A DNA stretch of 50,095 nucleotides, taken from positions 1 through 50,095 of the forward strand of contig JAFGGJ010000010.1 of NCBI GenBank assembly GCA_016930595.1. The letters run 5' to 3'. This document shows, piece by piece, positions 7,179 through 15,692 of the stretch; positions within the stretch are counted from its first letter, which is position 1, and every line of letters begins with the position of its first letter. Below the pieces are notes generated by a model that had not been told where the DNA came from, did no database searches, and was given only the letters and a program-made list of their open reading frames with translations. The DNA is from Planctomycetota bacterium. GTDB taxonomy: Bacteria; Planctomycetota; SZUA-567; JAFGGJ01. The position numbers were made by a program, and so were the translations under genes.

Positions 7179-8816
7179 ATGTGCAAATGGTGGACGGCTC
7201 TTGGACTGGCGTGGTTGTGCGCCGCGGCGTTCGGCGAAGCGGCGTGGCCGGAGAAGGCGCACGACGGAAGGCATTCGTACGAGAGCACGGCGCCCGTCAT
7301 CGACAATCCCGCCGTCTTCTGGGTGATAGATAACGTGCCGGCGACGTTCGACGGGACGTGCACGGTCATCGGGGAGAACAACGACATATACGTGGTGAGG
7401 TACAACGGGGGAAGCTATTCGATAACCGAGATAAACCGGAAAGGCGAAACCGTACGGACGTACATGTCGGCGACGGGGTCCGCTGTGACGTCGATGGCGG
7501 TCACCGGCGACAGGCTGTACGCGATGACGGACGGGGACCTGCACGCGTGGGAACTGGGTACGACCAGCATAAGCTGGTCGAAGACGGACGACTACATGGG
7601 AACGGTGATCCTGCTGGACGGGAACGACAACGTGTGTGCGGCGAGCGCGAGCACGCTGTATTCGCTGGATAAGGACGGGGCGGAAAACTGGGACTACCCG
7701 CTGGGGGCGTCGCTTGTGCGGCTGTGGCCCGGGTACGACGGGGGAGCGGTGTTCATAAGCTACGACCACTACCTGCTGGCGGTGAATACTTCGGGCGGGA
7801 CGAAGAGATGGGAAAAGGACATCAAGGTGGACTGGGGGACGCAGTGGGACTTCGTGGGCAACCCGTTCATAGGACCCGACGGGACGTTGTGGGCGGCTGG
7901 CGTGGCGCAGGGACAACTGCAGTGGTACGCGCTGTTCCATCCGAATTCGGGGCTGTCGAACTACGCCGTGCTGCCGCCGTACAGCAATTCGCAGCTGATG
8001 GCGATAATCACCGGGAACAAGATACTGTTTTCCGGCAGCAGCCGGCTGGTGGCCGGGACGTACGACGCGGCGGTGCCGGAGATAATCGAGGACTACGACG
8101 CAAACATCGGTTTCAACCCGACGACGGCGCTGACGATCGCGAGCGGGCGCATCTACCAGGGGAGAAGCGACGGGTACGTCTACGCGCATAGCGCATCCAA
8201 CGCGGCGCAGGTATGGTTGCTGGACGCCGATACCAGCGCGGCGGCGCCGACGGGGACCATGGCGGCGGACCAGTACGGGACGCTGTACGTGCCGCTGTCG
8301 AACGGAACGCTGGCGGCGATAGGCGAGTCGCCCGTGGCGGCGGCTTCCGGGCCGGCGTGGGCGCCGGTGGGGACGCCGGTGGCGTTCTTTTCGACCGGAT
8401 CCGGGCCCGGGATACCGATGGACACGATAACGTACGAATGGGATTTCGGGGACACGACGTCGTCAACCGATGCCGACCCCACGAAGACGTACGCGACTGG
8501 GGGCACGTTCACGGTGACACTGACGGTAACGGTGACCGAAACCGGGGCGACGGCGATCGACACGATGCAGTTCATATCGGACGATCAGCCACCCGCTGTG
8601 GAGTGCACGGAGGCGATCATCTACGGGACGGTTGACGACGCCAGTATCCCGCCGACGGTTACGGTGGCGGGGACGGAGGTGGCGGTGGACCCGGCGCTAC
8701 ATACGTGGGAAAGCCCGGTGCTGGCGCTGGAAGGGAGCGGCGCCACCGACATAGACATCGAGGCGACGGACGCCAGCGGCAATACGGGAACGCTGATGCT
8801 GAGCATATTGAAATAG
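7179..8816 (+). CDS. Exported PQQ-type beta-propeller protein with PKD domain
   Basis: The product is 545 residues. ATG 7179 (GAAGGAG six bases upstream) opens a signal peptide, 'MCKWWTALGLAWLCAAAFGEA'; an alternative GTG at 7164 has no site. Residues about 25-385 are built of repeated four-strand blades with 'LYSLDKDGAENWDYPLG', 'LLAVNTSGGTKRWEKD' and 'QYGTLYVPLSNGTLAAIG', the pattern of PQQ/WD-like repeats without obvious PQQ enzyme residues. Residues about 390-470 form a PKD domain ('TYEWDFGDTTSSTDADP', then 'GGTFTVTLTVT'). A short Ig-like tail follows. The protein is secreted or surface-located and probably serves binding or adhesion rather than catalysis. It has a strong promoter of its own and converges on the next gene 6 bp away. 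Confidence 0.7.
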   Translation: MCKWWTALGLAWLCAAAFGEAAWPEKAHDGRHSYESTAPVIDNPAVFWVIDNVPATFDGTCTVIGENNDIYVVRYNGGSYSITEINRKGETVRTYMSATGSAVTSMAVTGDRLYAMTDGDLHAWELGTTSISWSKTDDYMGTVILLDGNDNVCAASASTLYSLDKDGAENWDYPLGASLVRLWPGYDGGAVFISYDHYLLAVNTSGGTKRWEKDIKVDWGTQWDFVGNPFIGPDGTLWAAGVAQGQLQWYALFHPNSGLSNYAVLPPYSNSQLMAIITGNKILFSGSSRLVAGTYDAAVPEIIEDYDANIGFNPTTALTIASGRIYQGRSDGYVYAHSASNAAQVWLLDADTSAAAPTGTMAADQYGTLYVPLSNGTLAAIGESPVAAASGPAWAPVGTPVAFFSTGSGPGIPMDTITYEWDFGDTTSSTDADPTKTYATGGTFTVTLTVTVTETGATAIDTMQFISDDQPPAVECTEAIIYGTVDDASIPPTVTVAGTEVAVDPALHTWESPVLALEGSGATDIDIEATDASGNTGTLMLSILK

Positions 8817-8822
8817 GGCGGG

Positions 8823-9842
8823 CTACCTGTAGACCCTGGCCCGGATCGTCCTGATATTGAGCGTGATCTTTTCGTACGTGTATATGAAGAAGCCTCCAGC
8901 CTTCTCTTCAAGCTGCCCGATGCCGACAGAGCCGATAGTCCTGTCGCCGGCACATAGCCGGAGGTTGTGCTTGTCGATGGACAGGCGGAGGGTATTCCAC
9001 TGTGATACGTCGAGGGTGCCCGAGCCGAACATTCTGATGTTGCCGTCCTTGCCGAAGATGTGGATATCGTCGTCCTGATAGAAGGCCACCGTAGCCCTCG
9101 ATTGCGACCTGCCCGTGCTCCACTGCTGGAGGCTGATGGAGAACATGCCCATGACGTCGGCTTCCCCCGCGGCCTTCGCTTCTATTTCCAGCTCGAAATC
9201 GTACCAGTTCGTGCGGTAAAACATATCAGTGTTGGGGCCGAGGACGATTTCCCCGTTGACGACGGATCCCCGGCCTTGGACGGTAAAACCGTTGAGAGTA
9301 GTTCCGTCGAAAACGTCTTTCCACGCCGGCCCCGCGGGTTCTGGCGGCAGAGCGGGTTCGGGCGAAGGGACTGGTTCGGGTGAAGGGACGGGCTCTGGCG
9401 ACGGAGCGGGTTCGGGCGAAGGGACTGGTTCGGGCGGCGGGGCGGGCGGATGGGGAGGCAGCACAACAATACCGGTGCCTGAAGGAGTACGGGGCTTTCG
9501 ATCGCCGCCACCGATGACACCGGACAATACAAGGCCTAGGAAAAGCAGGATGATAACGAGGACGACCGCTGCAACGGCCAGCGCCTTGGCGGACGAGGAA
9601 GGGGGTGACGAACGGAGACGGCGACGAGAAGACCTTTCGGCGCTCTGCATGACGCCCGAGGTAACCTTGCGCGCCGGTCTCGACGATCGCGCCGGCGTGC
9701 GAGCCGAAGCGGACGTGGGGAGGCCCTGGCTGACGGCGCACTTGGCGCAATAGGCGGATTCGCCGACAAGGACAGCGTTGCCGTCTTCGATATTTTTCTC
9801 AGTTATCCTGCAGCCGCAGTCTTCACAGTAGTATATCTGCAT
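8823..9842 (-). CDS. Zinc-ribbon membrane protein with DUF1080-like (LamG-fold) domain
   Basis: The 339-residue product has three parts. The N-terminus (1-40) is a zinc ribbon with Cys6-X2-Cys9 and Cys32-X2-Cys35. A basic Ser/Arg-rich linker leads to one transmembrane helix at about 84-112. Outside the membrane is a Pro-Glu-Pro spacer of tandem SPEPVP units, then residues about 155-339 resemble the 3-keto-disaccharide hydrolase/DUF1080 jelly roll ('WKDVFDGTTLNGF...VVNGEIVLG'), common in Planctomycetes and Lentisphaerae. The zinc ribbon should lie in the cytoplasm and the DUF1080-like domain in the periplasm. Start ATG 9842 has GGAG about ten bases upstream. It lies 63 bp downstream of the purF-like gene on the same strand and may share its transcript. 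Enzyme activity is unproven; the domain may only bind carbohydrate. Confidence 0.65.
   Translation of the reverse strand: MQIYYCEDCGCRITEKNIEDGNAVLVGESAYCAKCAVSQGLPTSASARTPARSSRPARKVTSGVMQSAERSSRRRLRSSPPSSSAKALAVAAVVLVIILLFLGLVLSGVIGGGDRKPRTPSGTGIVVLPPHPPAPPPEPVPSPEPAPSPEPVPSPEPVPSPEPALPPEPAGPAWKDVFDGTTLNGFTVQGRGSVVNGEIVLGPNTDMFYRTNWYDFELEIEAKAAGEADVMGMFSISLQQWSTGRSQSRATVAFYQDDDIHIFGKDGNIRMFGSGTLDVSQWNTLRLSIDKHNLRLCAGDRTIGSVGIGQLEEKAGGFFIYTYEKITLNIRTIRARVYR
9337..9444. repeat. Six tandem 18-bp units encoding a PEP-rich spacer
   Basis: Six imperfect 18-bp units start at 9337, 9355, 9373, 9391, 9409 and 9427 (type ggttcgggcgaagggact on the plus strand). On the coding strand they encode the Pro-Glu-Pro spacer between membrane helix and outer domain of the gene at 8823-9842. 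Copy number of such units often varies between strains. Confidence 0.85.
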
Positions 9843-9905
9843 GACCGGGATTCTCCGGTGCGGTAGGGCACCTTAACATCATACCACGAAGGGCGAGGAA
9901 AGCAT

Positions 9906-11306
9906 CTACCCGTTGCCGTCCCAGCAGAAAGTGCATAGCTTGTCTTTCGGCAATCCGATGGCCTCAACGAGATCGTCGAGCGTCTGGTAGGAAAGGGAGG
10001 AAAGGCCCAGCTTGTGGCGGATGCGATCGACCATGGCGCAGAAGCGTTCCGAGGAAGGGTCGCTGTATTCATCGAGGTGAGCGTCGTCGGCGCCTTCGAT
10101 TTCCTTGACGGCTTTCCTGGCGGCGAGATCGAGTTCGCTGCGCGAGCGGGAGAAGTTGAGGAAGGGGCAGCCGTGAACAAGCGGAGGACAGGCCGGGCGC
10201 ATATGAACTTCCTGCGCACCGCAGTCGAAAAGGCGCTGGATGGTATCACGCAACTGAGTGCCCCTGACGATGCTGTCTTCGCAGAAAAGCAGCCGTTTGC
10301 CGCGGATAAGGTCTTCAATGGGAAGGAGTTTCATGCGTGCGACAAGATCGCGCATGGACTGGTTCTGGGGCATAAAGCTTCTTGGCCAGGTAGGCGTATA
10401 CTTGACGAAGGGCCTTCCATAAGGGACGCCGGCGGCGTTGGCGAAGCCTATGGCGTGGCCGGTGCCGGAATCAGGAATGCCTGCGACGAGGTCGATTTCG
10501 CATTTCTCGCACCGTGCCAGTGCAGCGCCACAGCGGTTCCTGGCGACTTCGACGTTTATGCCTTCGTAACTGGAAGCTGGATAACCGTAGTAGACCCAGA
10601 GGAAGGCGCAGATGCGCATTTTGTTGCCCGGGGGACGGCGCTGATCGAAACCGGATTCGTTGAAGAAGACGACTTCGCCGGGGCCGAGATACCTGTCGAC
10701 TTCGTAACCCAGATTCAGGAAAGCACTGCTTTCGAGAGAGGCGGCGGCGGCGCCGTCCTTCGCACCGAGGACAATGGGAGTGCGGCCGAACCTGTCCCTG
10801 GCGGCATAGATGCCGTCTTTTGTAAGTATCAGAATGGAGCATGAGCCTTCGATCTGGTCCATGGCGCCGGCAATGCCGTCTTCGAAGGAAGTGCCCTGGT
10901 TGATAAGGGTGGCCACCATTTCGGTAGGGTTGATTTCATTGCCGCTCATTTCCGAAAAGTGCGTGGCACGTTTTTTGAAAACGGCTTCACTGAGCGCCTG
11001 GAGATTCCTGATGACGCCGACGGTGACAATGGCATAGGTGCCGAGATGGGACCCGATTATGAGAGGCTGGTCTTCGTAGTCGCTGATAACTCCTATCCCC
11101 ATGGCGCCGTGGAGGGAGGAGGCGTCGTTTTCGAACTTGGAGCGGAACTGGGCATTGGTGATATCGTGAATACTGCGCTGGATGCCGTCCGAGTTTCTTA
11201 CGGCCATGCCTCCCCGTCTCGTGCCCAGGTGTGAATGATAGTCGGTACCGTAGAACAGGTCGCTTACGGAATCCCTGTTCGAGACAACGCCAAAGAAACC
11301 TCCCAT
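9906..11306 (-). CDS. purF: Amidophosphoribosyltransferase-family protein lacking the N-terminal Cys
   Basis: This PurF-like protein has 466 residues: an N-terminal Ntn glutamine-amidotransferase domain and a C-terminal phosphoribosyltransferase domain. The PRPP-binding loop is clear ('RLLFCEDSIVRGTQLRDTI'), as are 'AGIPDSGTGHAIGFA' and 'YTPTWPRSFMPQNQ'. Ordinary PurF starts Met-Cys-Gly with Cys1 as glutaminase nucleophile; here the chain starts 'MGGFFGVVSNRDSV' (or 'MSGMGGFF' from 11315) and no Cys is present. Canonical 'QHRGQES' is replaced by 'GTRRGG'. As far as I recall, Bacteroides-type homologues share this start, so it is a family trait rather than damage. ATG 11306 is chosen because GAAGGG sits nine bases upstream, whereas it abuts ATG 11315. 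It probably makes phosphoribosylamine from free ammonia or has another role. Own promoter at 11363-11390. Confidence 0.8.
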   Translation of the reverse strand: MGGFFGVVSNRDSVSDLFYGTDYHSHLGTRRGGMAVRNSDGIQRSIHDITNAQFRSKFENDASSLHGAMGIGVISDYEDQPLIIGSHLGTYAIVTVGVIRNLQALSEAVFKKRATHFSEMSGNEINPTEMVATLINQGTSFEDGIAGAMDQIEGSCSILILTKDGIYAARDRFGRTPIVLGAKDGAAAASLESSAFLNLGYEVDRYLGPGEVVFFNESGFDQRRPPGNKMRICAFLWVYYGYPASSYEGINVEVARNRCGAALARCEKCEIDLVAGIPDSGTGHAIGFANAAGVPYGRPFVKYTPTWPRSFMPQNQSMRDLVARMKLLPIEDLIRGKRLLFCEDSIVRGTQLRDTIQRLFDCGAQEVHMRPACPPLVHGCPFLNFSRSRSELDLAARKAVKEIEGADDAHLDEYSDPSSERFCAMVDRIRHKLGLSSLSYQTLDDLVEAIGLPKDKLCTFCWDGNG

Positions 11307-11362
11307 ACCCGACATCCCTTCAAAAGGAACTCTTACAAGAACAAGCAGACGATACGAGATGG

Positions 11363-11390
11363 ATTATAGGGTGATTTCTGGGTAATGCAA
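11363..11390 (-). promoter_or_regulatory. Promoter of the purF-like gene
   Basis: On the minus strand, TTGCAT (11385-11390), a 16-bp spacer and consensus TATAAT (11363-11368). It lies between the GlmL-like gene and the purF-like gene, so the latter can be transcribed separately from the upstream operon. Expected leader is about 50 nt. Confidence 0.55.
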
Positions 11391-11402
11391 GCGATAGAAA
11401 AA

Positions 11403-13175
11403 TCAGTCGAGAGCGCCGAGCGCCGAAGCGGCCCGCCGGTTGGAGGAGGGGGAATCGTCAGGAAAGACGAGAGGTCTGCCCCTGGCATCGACGACCAGTC
11501 CGACAGCACCGCCCGAAAGGGCGGTCTGCAGCGGTTCGCCGGGACCGGCACCAACGTCAACGCCCCTGGCCGGACGTATGGAAACATCGATCGAAGAAGC
11601 AGCAGGCAGTTCGACACGCTTGATTTCGCCCCAGGCGACGGAAAGGTCCATAGAACCGCCCGGCGCGCGAGGCGCGCTGATGCGGACACATTCGGAGCCC
11701 TGCCTGAACCTGCCGACCGGGGCAATGCACGCGCCGAGAGGAACAAGGCAGTCTTTTTCCAGGACGGAAACGGCGGCATCTTCGTCGCGCCGCGACCATG
11801 CGCCGAGGTGTGGCAGCATGAAGACGGAATCGACGGCGAGATGCGTAACGCCCTTGGGCTGGAAGGCATCCAAGAGCATGTGCATCGCCTGGGAGCGGCG
11901 CGGGGCATGGGAAAGGACGCCGCCGGAACCTATTAGGAGATCGAGTTTCATCATGTCGACGAGGTCTTCGCCTCCTTCACCGCCGGCAAAAGCTTCGTCC
12001 ATGCCGCGTTCGCGCTGGGCGCCCCGCAGGGAAACTGCGAGCTTCCCGTGGTGGTCGAGGGAAAGCCGGAGTGCTTCCCTGGCGGCGGCCTGTTCGAGGT
12101 GGAGGTCGTCCATGGTTTGCGGGATGGTGGTGGGGCGGAGCATTTTGTTACGAAGGACTTCGCGTGCGGAAGCGGGGTCCGCGGCGGAGGGCAACCAGCG
12201 GAGTACATTCAGAATACCTGCTTCCTTGAGGACGTTACCCACGGAGTAGCTCATACCCAGGTTCGCACTGACGGTGCGGTTGAAGACGCCGCCGAAAACG
12301 CTGAAAACGTCGGTGGTGGCGCCGCCGATATCGACGGCCATGACGTTCCTGTGCTGCCTGGCGGCGACGAGTTCGATCATGTCGCCGACGGCGCGCGGCG
12401 TGGGAAGGATGGGGAGGTCGGTCCAGTCCATGAGTTTTCCGTAGCCAGGTGCGTGGCTCATGACATGGCGCAGGAAGACTTCGTGAACGGCGGAGCGCAC
12501 GGGGCCGAGGTTTTCCCTCTCGATAACGGGGCGGATGTTATCGACGACGACGACGTCGAAGGCATCCTTGAGAAGCCGTTCGACTTCGGCGGCGGCATCG
12601 CGGTTCCCGGCATAGATGACCGGCAGCCGGAGGGTGTCGCCGAAGCGGGGCTGGGGAGCGGCGGAAAGGAGGAGCTCAGCGGCTTCGACGACGTGGACGG
12701 CATCGCCGCCGTCGGTGCCTCCCGCCAGGAGAACTATATCCGGACGCAGCCTGCGGAGACGGCGGATTTTCTCGTGGGGACGGCGGCCGTCGTCAACGGC
12801 CACGACGTCCATGACGATGGCGCCTGCGCCCAGGGCGGCGCGTTCGGCGGATTCGCCGGTCATGGTCCGGACGAGACCGGAGACGAGCATCTGGAGGCCG
12901 CCGCCGGCGGAGCTGGTGGAAAGGTAAGCAGCGGCGGAACCAGGAACGTCGACCGGACGGTCGGAACCGCTAAGCCTGAGGCCGGTGATTTCTTCCAGGT
13001 TTTCGACAGCGTTCCTGACGCCGATGGTAACGTCCTCGAAGGGTTTTTCGACGGTGGTGGGGGCTTCGGCCCTGGCAGCGAGACGCCAGCCGCCGTCATT
13101 TCTTTCAAACAGGATAGCCTTGGTGGTGGTGCTGCCGCAATCGGTGACAACAAGCCTGTCGGCGCTACCGCTCAT
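11403..13175 (-). CDS. GlmL/MutL-type ASKHA ATPase
   Basis: The 590-residue product is like GlmL (MutL), the ATPase thought to reactivate adenosylcobalamin-dependent glutamate mutase. Actin/hexokinase-type motifs are visible: phosphate-1 'VTDCGSTTTKAILF' (residues 11-24), phosphate-2 'MAVDIGGATTDVFSVFGG' (near residue 300), and the adenosine loop 'DLLIGSGGVLSHAP'. Other family segments include 'DIVLLAGGTDGGD' and 'TPRAVGDMIEL'. The start is ATG 13175 with GTGAGG six bases upstream, only 8 bp after the preceding membrane-protein gene. No mutS/mutE (glutamate mutase) genes accompany it. It is the last gene of a six-gene operon of membrane proteins, so it more likely powers or senses for that complex. 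The gene symbol is withheld for that reason. Confidence 0.8.
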   Translation of the reverse strand: MSGSADRLVVTDCGSTTTKAILFERNDGGWRLAARAEAPTTVEKPFEDVTIGVRNAVENLEEITGLRLSGSDRPVDVPGSAAAYLSTSSAGGGLQMLVSGLVRTMTGESAERAALGAGAIVMDVVAVDDGRRPHEKIRRLRRLRPDIVLLAGGTDGGDAVHVVEAAELLLSAAPQPRFGDTLRLPVIYAGNRDAAAEVERLLKDAFDVVVVDNIRPVIERENLGPVRSAVHEVFLRHVMSHAPGYGKLMDWTDLPILPTPRAVGDMIELVAARQHRNVMAVDIGGATTDVFSVFGGVFNRTVSANLGMSYSVGNVLKEAGILNVLRWLPSAADPASAREVLRNKMLRPTTIPQTMDDLHLEQAAAREALRLSLDHHGKLAVSLRGAQRERGMDEAFAGGEGGEDLVDMMKLDLLIGSGGVLSHAPRRSQAMHMLLDAFQPKGVTHLAVDSVFMLPHLGAWSRRDEDAAVSVLEKDCLVPLGACIAPVGRFRQGSECVRISAPRAPGGSMDLSVAWGEIKRVELPAASSIDVSIRPARGVDVGAGPGEPLQTALSGGAVGLVVDARGRPLVFPDDSPSSNRRAASALGALD

Positions 13176-13183
13176 GGTGTTCC

Positions 13184-13963
13184 TCACCAACCGAATACCT
13201 GGTAGAAGGAATAGAACACGGCCTGTGCCCAATCGCCGGTCAGGTACTGGATGCGTTCTATGACAAGCGCCATGCGCGCGGTAACCGTGGCGCCGAAAAT
13301 GGCTCCGAAAGATATCATCATGAGGAGGCGGCCGGTTGAAGCGGCTCTTTCGAGGTAGATTTTCTTCCTGTCGATCGTGAAGATGAAATAGAGCATGGTG
13401 CATATCATGGAAACGGTCATGATCACGTTGATGAGAGACATGCCCCAGTCGATACCGCCCGTTTTCATCTCAAAAACGACGATGGGCCTGAAAGCGGAAT
13501 AGATCTGTGGGAGCATTTCGGTAAAGATACCTTCGAACGCCGCGCCTCCCGCCGCGCCTATGCCAAGGCCTATGACGAGGCGAGCGAGCCAGTTGTACCT
13601 GCGGCTGTAGATGGTGTAATAAAGGGAACCTATGACGGCCGGGACAAGCCACAGAAATTCGGCCGGCTGCCATGCGTCCTGAGCGATCCGGCTCACGAAA
13701 GCTCCGGACACGCCGAACGGAGAGACCATGCCGGGGACGACGCGGGAAACGGCGAGGCCCGCCAGGCCCTTGACATACAGCGGCTGGAGGAGTTCGGGGA
13801 TGAGGAATCTCCTGGTCGTTTCGATAACGCCTATGCCGACGCCCACGCCGATAAAGACGTGCTCAAAAAGCCTGTAGAACTTGTTCTCCCGGTAGAGGAA
13901 GGAGTAAATGGCCAGGGTGCCGATACCTGCGAGGAGGATACCCACGAGCTTGATCGCCGGCAT
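13184..13963 (-). CDS. Polytopic membrane protein of the GlmL operon (about 6 TM)
   Basis: The 259-residue product is hydrophobic, with about six membrane segments: near residues 5-23, 33-50, 103-120, 128-150, 175-198 and 215-238. A basic loop ('DRKKIYLERAAST') precedes the last segment, and Gly-rich helices ('FIGVGVGIGV', 'VIGLGIGAAGGA') suggest tight packing. Start ATG 13963 overlaps the stop of the upstream gene by one base (TGATG) and is preceded by GAAGGAGG, so translation is coupled. I do not recognise the family. Position immediately before the GlmL-type ATPase suggests it belongs to the same membrane assembly. Confidence 0.7.
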   Translation of the reverse strand: MPAIKLVGILLAGIGTLAIYSFLYRENKFYRLFEHVFIGVGVGIGVIETTRRFLIPELLQPLYVKGLAGLAVSRVVPGMVSPFGVSGAFVSRIAQDAWQPAEFLWLVPAVIGSLYYTIYSRRYNWLARLVIGLGIGAAGGAAFEGIFTEMLPQIYSAFRPIVVFEMKTGGIDWGMSLINVIMTVSMICTMLYFIFTIDRKKIYLERAASTGRLLMMISFGAIFGATVTARMALVIERIQYLTGDWAQAVFYSFYQVFGW

Positions 13964-14970
13964 CAGGCGGCCTCCTTCACACGCCTGCCCACGACATAGG
14001 CAAGGTTGCCGAGGACGACGAGGATGACGACAAGGGCCTGGCCGAACATCTGCTGCGTCATGGCGCGGTAGGTCTTTTCAGCATGCGGGATGCCGAGCGT
14101 TTCTTCGAGCTTCCTGTCATAACCTGCGGCGCCGGGCATCCCCTCAAGCAGGCCGACAAACTGCCCGCTGTCGAGGTACGCGTAACTCTCGGGCACGCTG
14201 ACGGAAGTGCAGGCGAGACTGATGTAGACGGGCTTTTCCTTCTTGAACCACTGAAGCCACATGTTGGCAAAACCGACGTAGCCGGTAATTTCGACCATAA
14301 GGCCGAAGTCATCCGCATTGGCGACATCCCGCATTATGGGGAAGTCGGAAAGCGGGGTGCCGTTGACATCGGTGCTGACCTGGGAAGGCAGGTCGGAGGC
14401 AATGCCCCTGACGGCATTGACGCTCCCCAACTGGTAGCCGATATTGATCCAGTCGCGGCCGTAGACGACCTTGACTTCATCTTCGGGAAGGCCGGCGTCG
14501 CGCCTGGCTTTTTCAACGGCATCGATGGCTTCCCGGGGGATTTCAACGGTAAAACCCTGCGCGGCGTAAACAAGCGTCATGACGACAACGGGAACACGGC
14601 TGTACATGCAGTGCTTGATGACCGCCAGCGTGGCCGGTTCCAGTTCGCTGCGGGTCTGCGGGCCCCAGTCGACGGAAACGAGGACGAGTGAACGTTCGTC
14701 GCGTTCTTTCATGCCTTCGATGAAATCGAAGAGCTTTTCCGCCTGGGCCATCCTGGGAGGAGCGTACATCAGTTCGCACGAAAGCGGGATAATGAGGGCG
14801 AGGGCGGTAAGGAGGTAGATGATGCGGCGGTCCAGGCCGCCCAGCCACAGCAGGAGGGCCTTCGGAAAACGCCTGAGCGCACCAGGAAGACGTCTCAGCT
14901 CCGCGCGCGGGTCATCGCGGAAGCGAGACCACCAGTCTACCAGGGCGCCGATGTCCCGCCGGATGGTCAT
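13963..14970 (-). CDS. Membrane-anchored unknown protein with large soluble domain
   Basis: The 335-residue product has a basic cytoplasmic start, a membrane helix at about 48-68, a soluble domain (about 75-305) and a second helix near the C-terminus (about 308-328) followed by a basic tail. The two helices place the soluble domain outside the cytoplasm. That domain has alternating strands and helices ('ERSLVLVSVDWGPQTRSELE', 'VPVVVMTLVYAAQGF', 'KVVYGRDWINIGYQLGS') and acidic clusters. No known catalytic motif is seen. Start ATG 14970 overlaps the upstream stop (ATGA). The family is not recognised; it is part of the GlmL-associated operon, where it is the likely periplasmic module. Confidence 0.68.
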   Translation of the reverse strand: MTIRRDIGALVDWWSRFRDDPRAELRRLPGALRRFPKALLLWLGGLDRRIIYLLTALALIIPLSCELMYAPPRMAQAEKLFDFIEGMKERDERSLVLVSVDWGPQTRSELEPATLAVIKHCMYSRVPVVVMTLVYAAQGFTVEIPREAIDAVEKARRDAGLPEDEVKVVYGRDWINIGYQLGSVNAVRGIASDLPSQVSTDVNGTPLSDFPIMRDVANADDFGLMVEITGYVGFANMWLQWFKKEKPVYISLACTSVSVPESYAYLDSGQFVGLLEGMPGAAGYDRKLEETLGIPHAEKTYRAMTQQMFGQALVVILVVLGNLAYVVGRRVKEAA

Positions 14971-15692
14971 CGCAGGCCGCCTCCCCCGTCAGCCATGGCC
15001 CCGCCCCTGTCCAGGGAGAACCACATTCTGACAGCCATAATCAGGCCGGCGGCAAGACTGCCCACGAGGACAGCCCGCTGCACCCCGACGTTGACGCCGG
15101 TAAGCAGCCATGTGCGGATACCTCCCAGCCATTCGGGCAGGACGTCGCTGAGAACCGGCATGGGCAAGGCGCCCAACATTATAAAAACAGCGCTCGCCAT
15201 TATGAGGGCGGCTTCAAAACTCCTGACGCGAAACGCCCTGAACGCCGCCTGCGTGATGTAGAAGCCCAGGAGAGAGAATATCGCCGCGCCGAAGGACATG
15301 AGGACGCCGTTGAACATTACGTCCCAGTAGATACTCGTGAAAGCTGAAGGCTCGGCGGCTTGGGCGGCCTGGACTCCCGTGAAGGTGGAGACGTCAACGG
15401 TCTTGAGAACATCGACGAGGCCCACGGCAATGGTACCCATGAAGGCCAGCAGGAGAGCGATCGACTCGGGCCATTCACGCGCCTTCTTGACGACCTTGCG
15501 CCCGTACACCCTGAAGATGTTGATAACGCCAAGGCCGATCATTACGGATCCCATGACACGCCAGAAGCGGCTGACGTTGGCCCACTGGCTTTCCAGGGCG
15601 CGTCCACCGTAGTCCGGCGGCAGGAAGAACTTGAGAAAGTAGTACACGCCGCCCAGAAGCGTGACAACGGCGATGATCCTGCGCTTGCTCAT
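14967..15692 (-). CDS. Polytopic membrane protein of the GlmL operon (about 6 TM)
   Basis: The 241-residue product has about six membrane segments: near 7-24, 45-62, 75-95, 122-148, 160-180 and 200-222. A polar loop (about 98-120) follows the third segment and the C-terminus is a short Gly-rich tail. Start ATG 15692 and stop at 14967 both overlap neighbouring genes by 4 bp. It resembles the 259-residue protein in size and topology, which may mean the two form a paired membrane core; no sequence similarity was obvious by eye. Function unknown. Confidence 0.68.
   Translation of the reverse strand: MSKRRIIAVVTLLGGVYYFLKFFLPPDYGGRALESQWANVSRFWRVMGSVMIGLGVINIFRVYGRKVVKKAREWPESIALLLAFMGTIAVGLVDVLKTVDVSTFTGVQAAQAAEPSAFTSIYWDVMFNGVLMSFGAAIFSLLGFYITQAAFRAFRVRSFEAALIMASAVFIMLGALPMPVLSDVLPEWLGGIRTWLLTGVNVGVQRAVLVGSLAAGLIMAVRMWFSLDRGGAMADGGGGLR

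Noticed and set aside
12048-13205. 385-codon plus-strand frame opposite the GlmL-like gene
   Set aside because: Gly/Asp/Val-rich shadow of the ATPase gene; no domain and no start signal.
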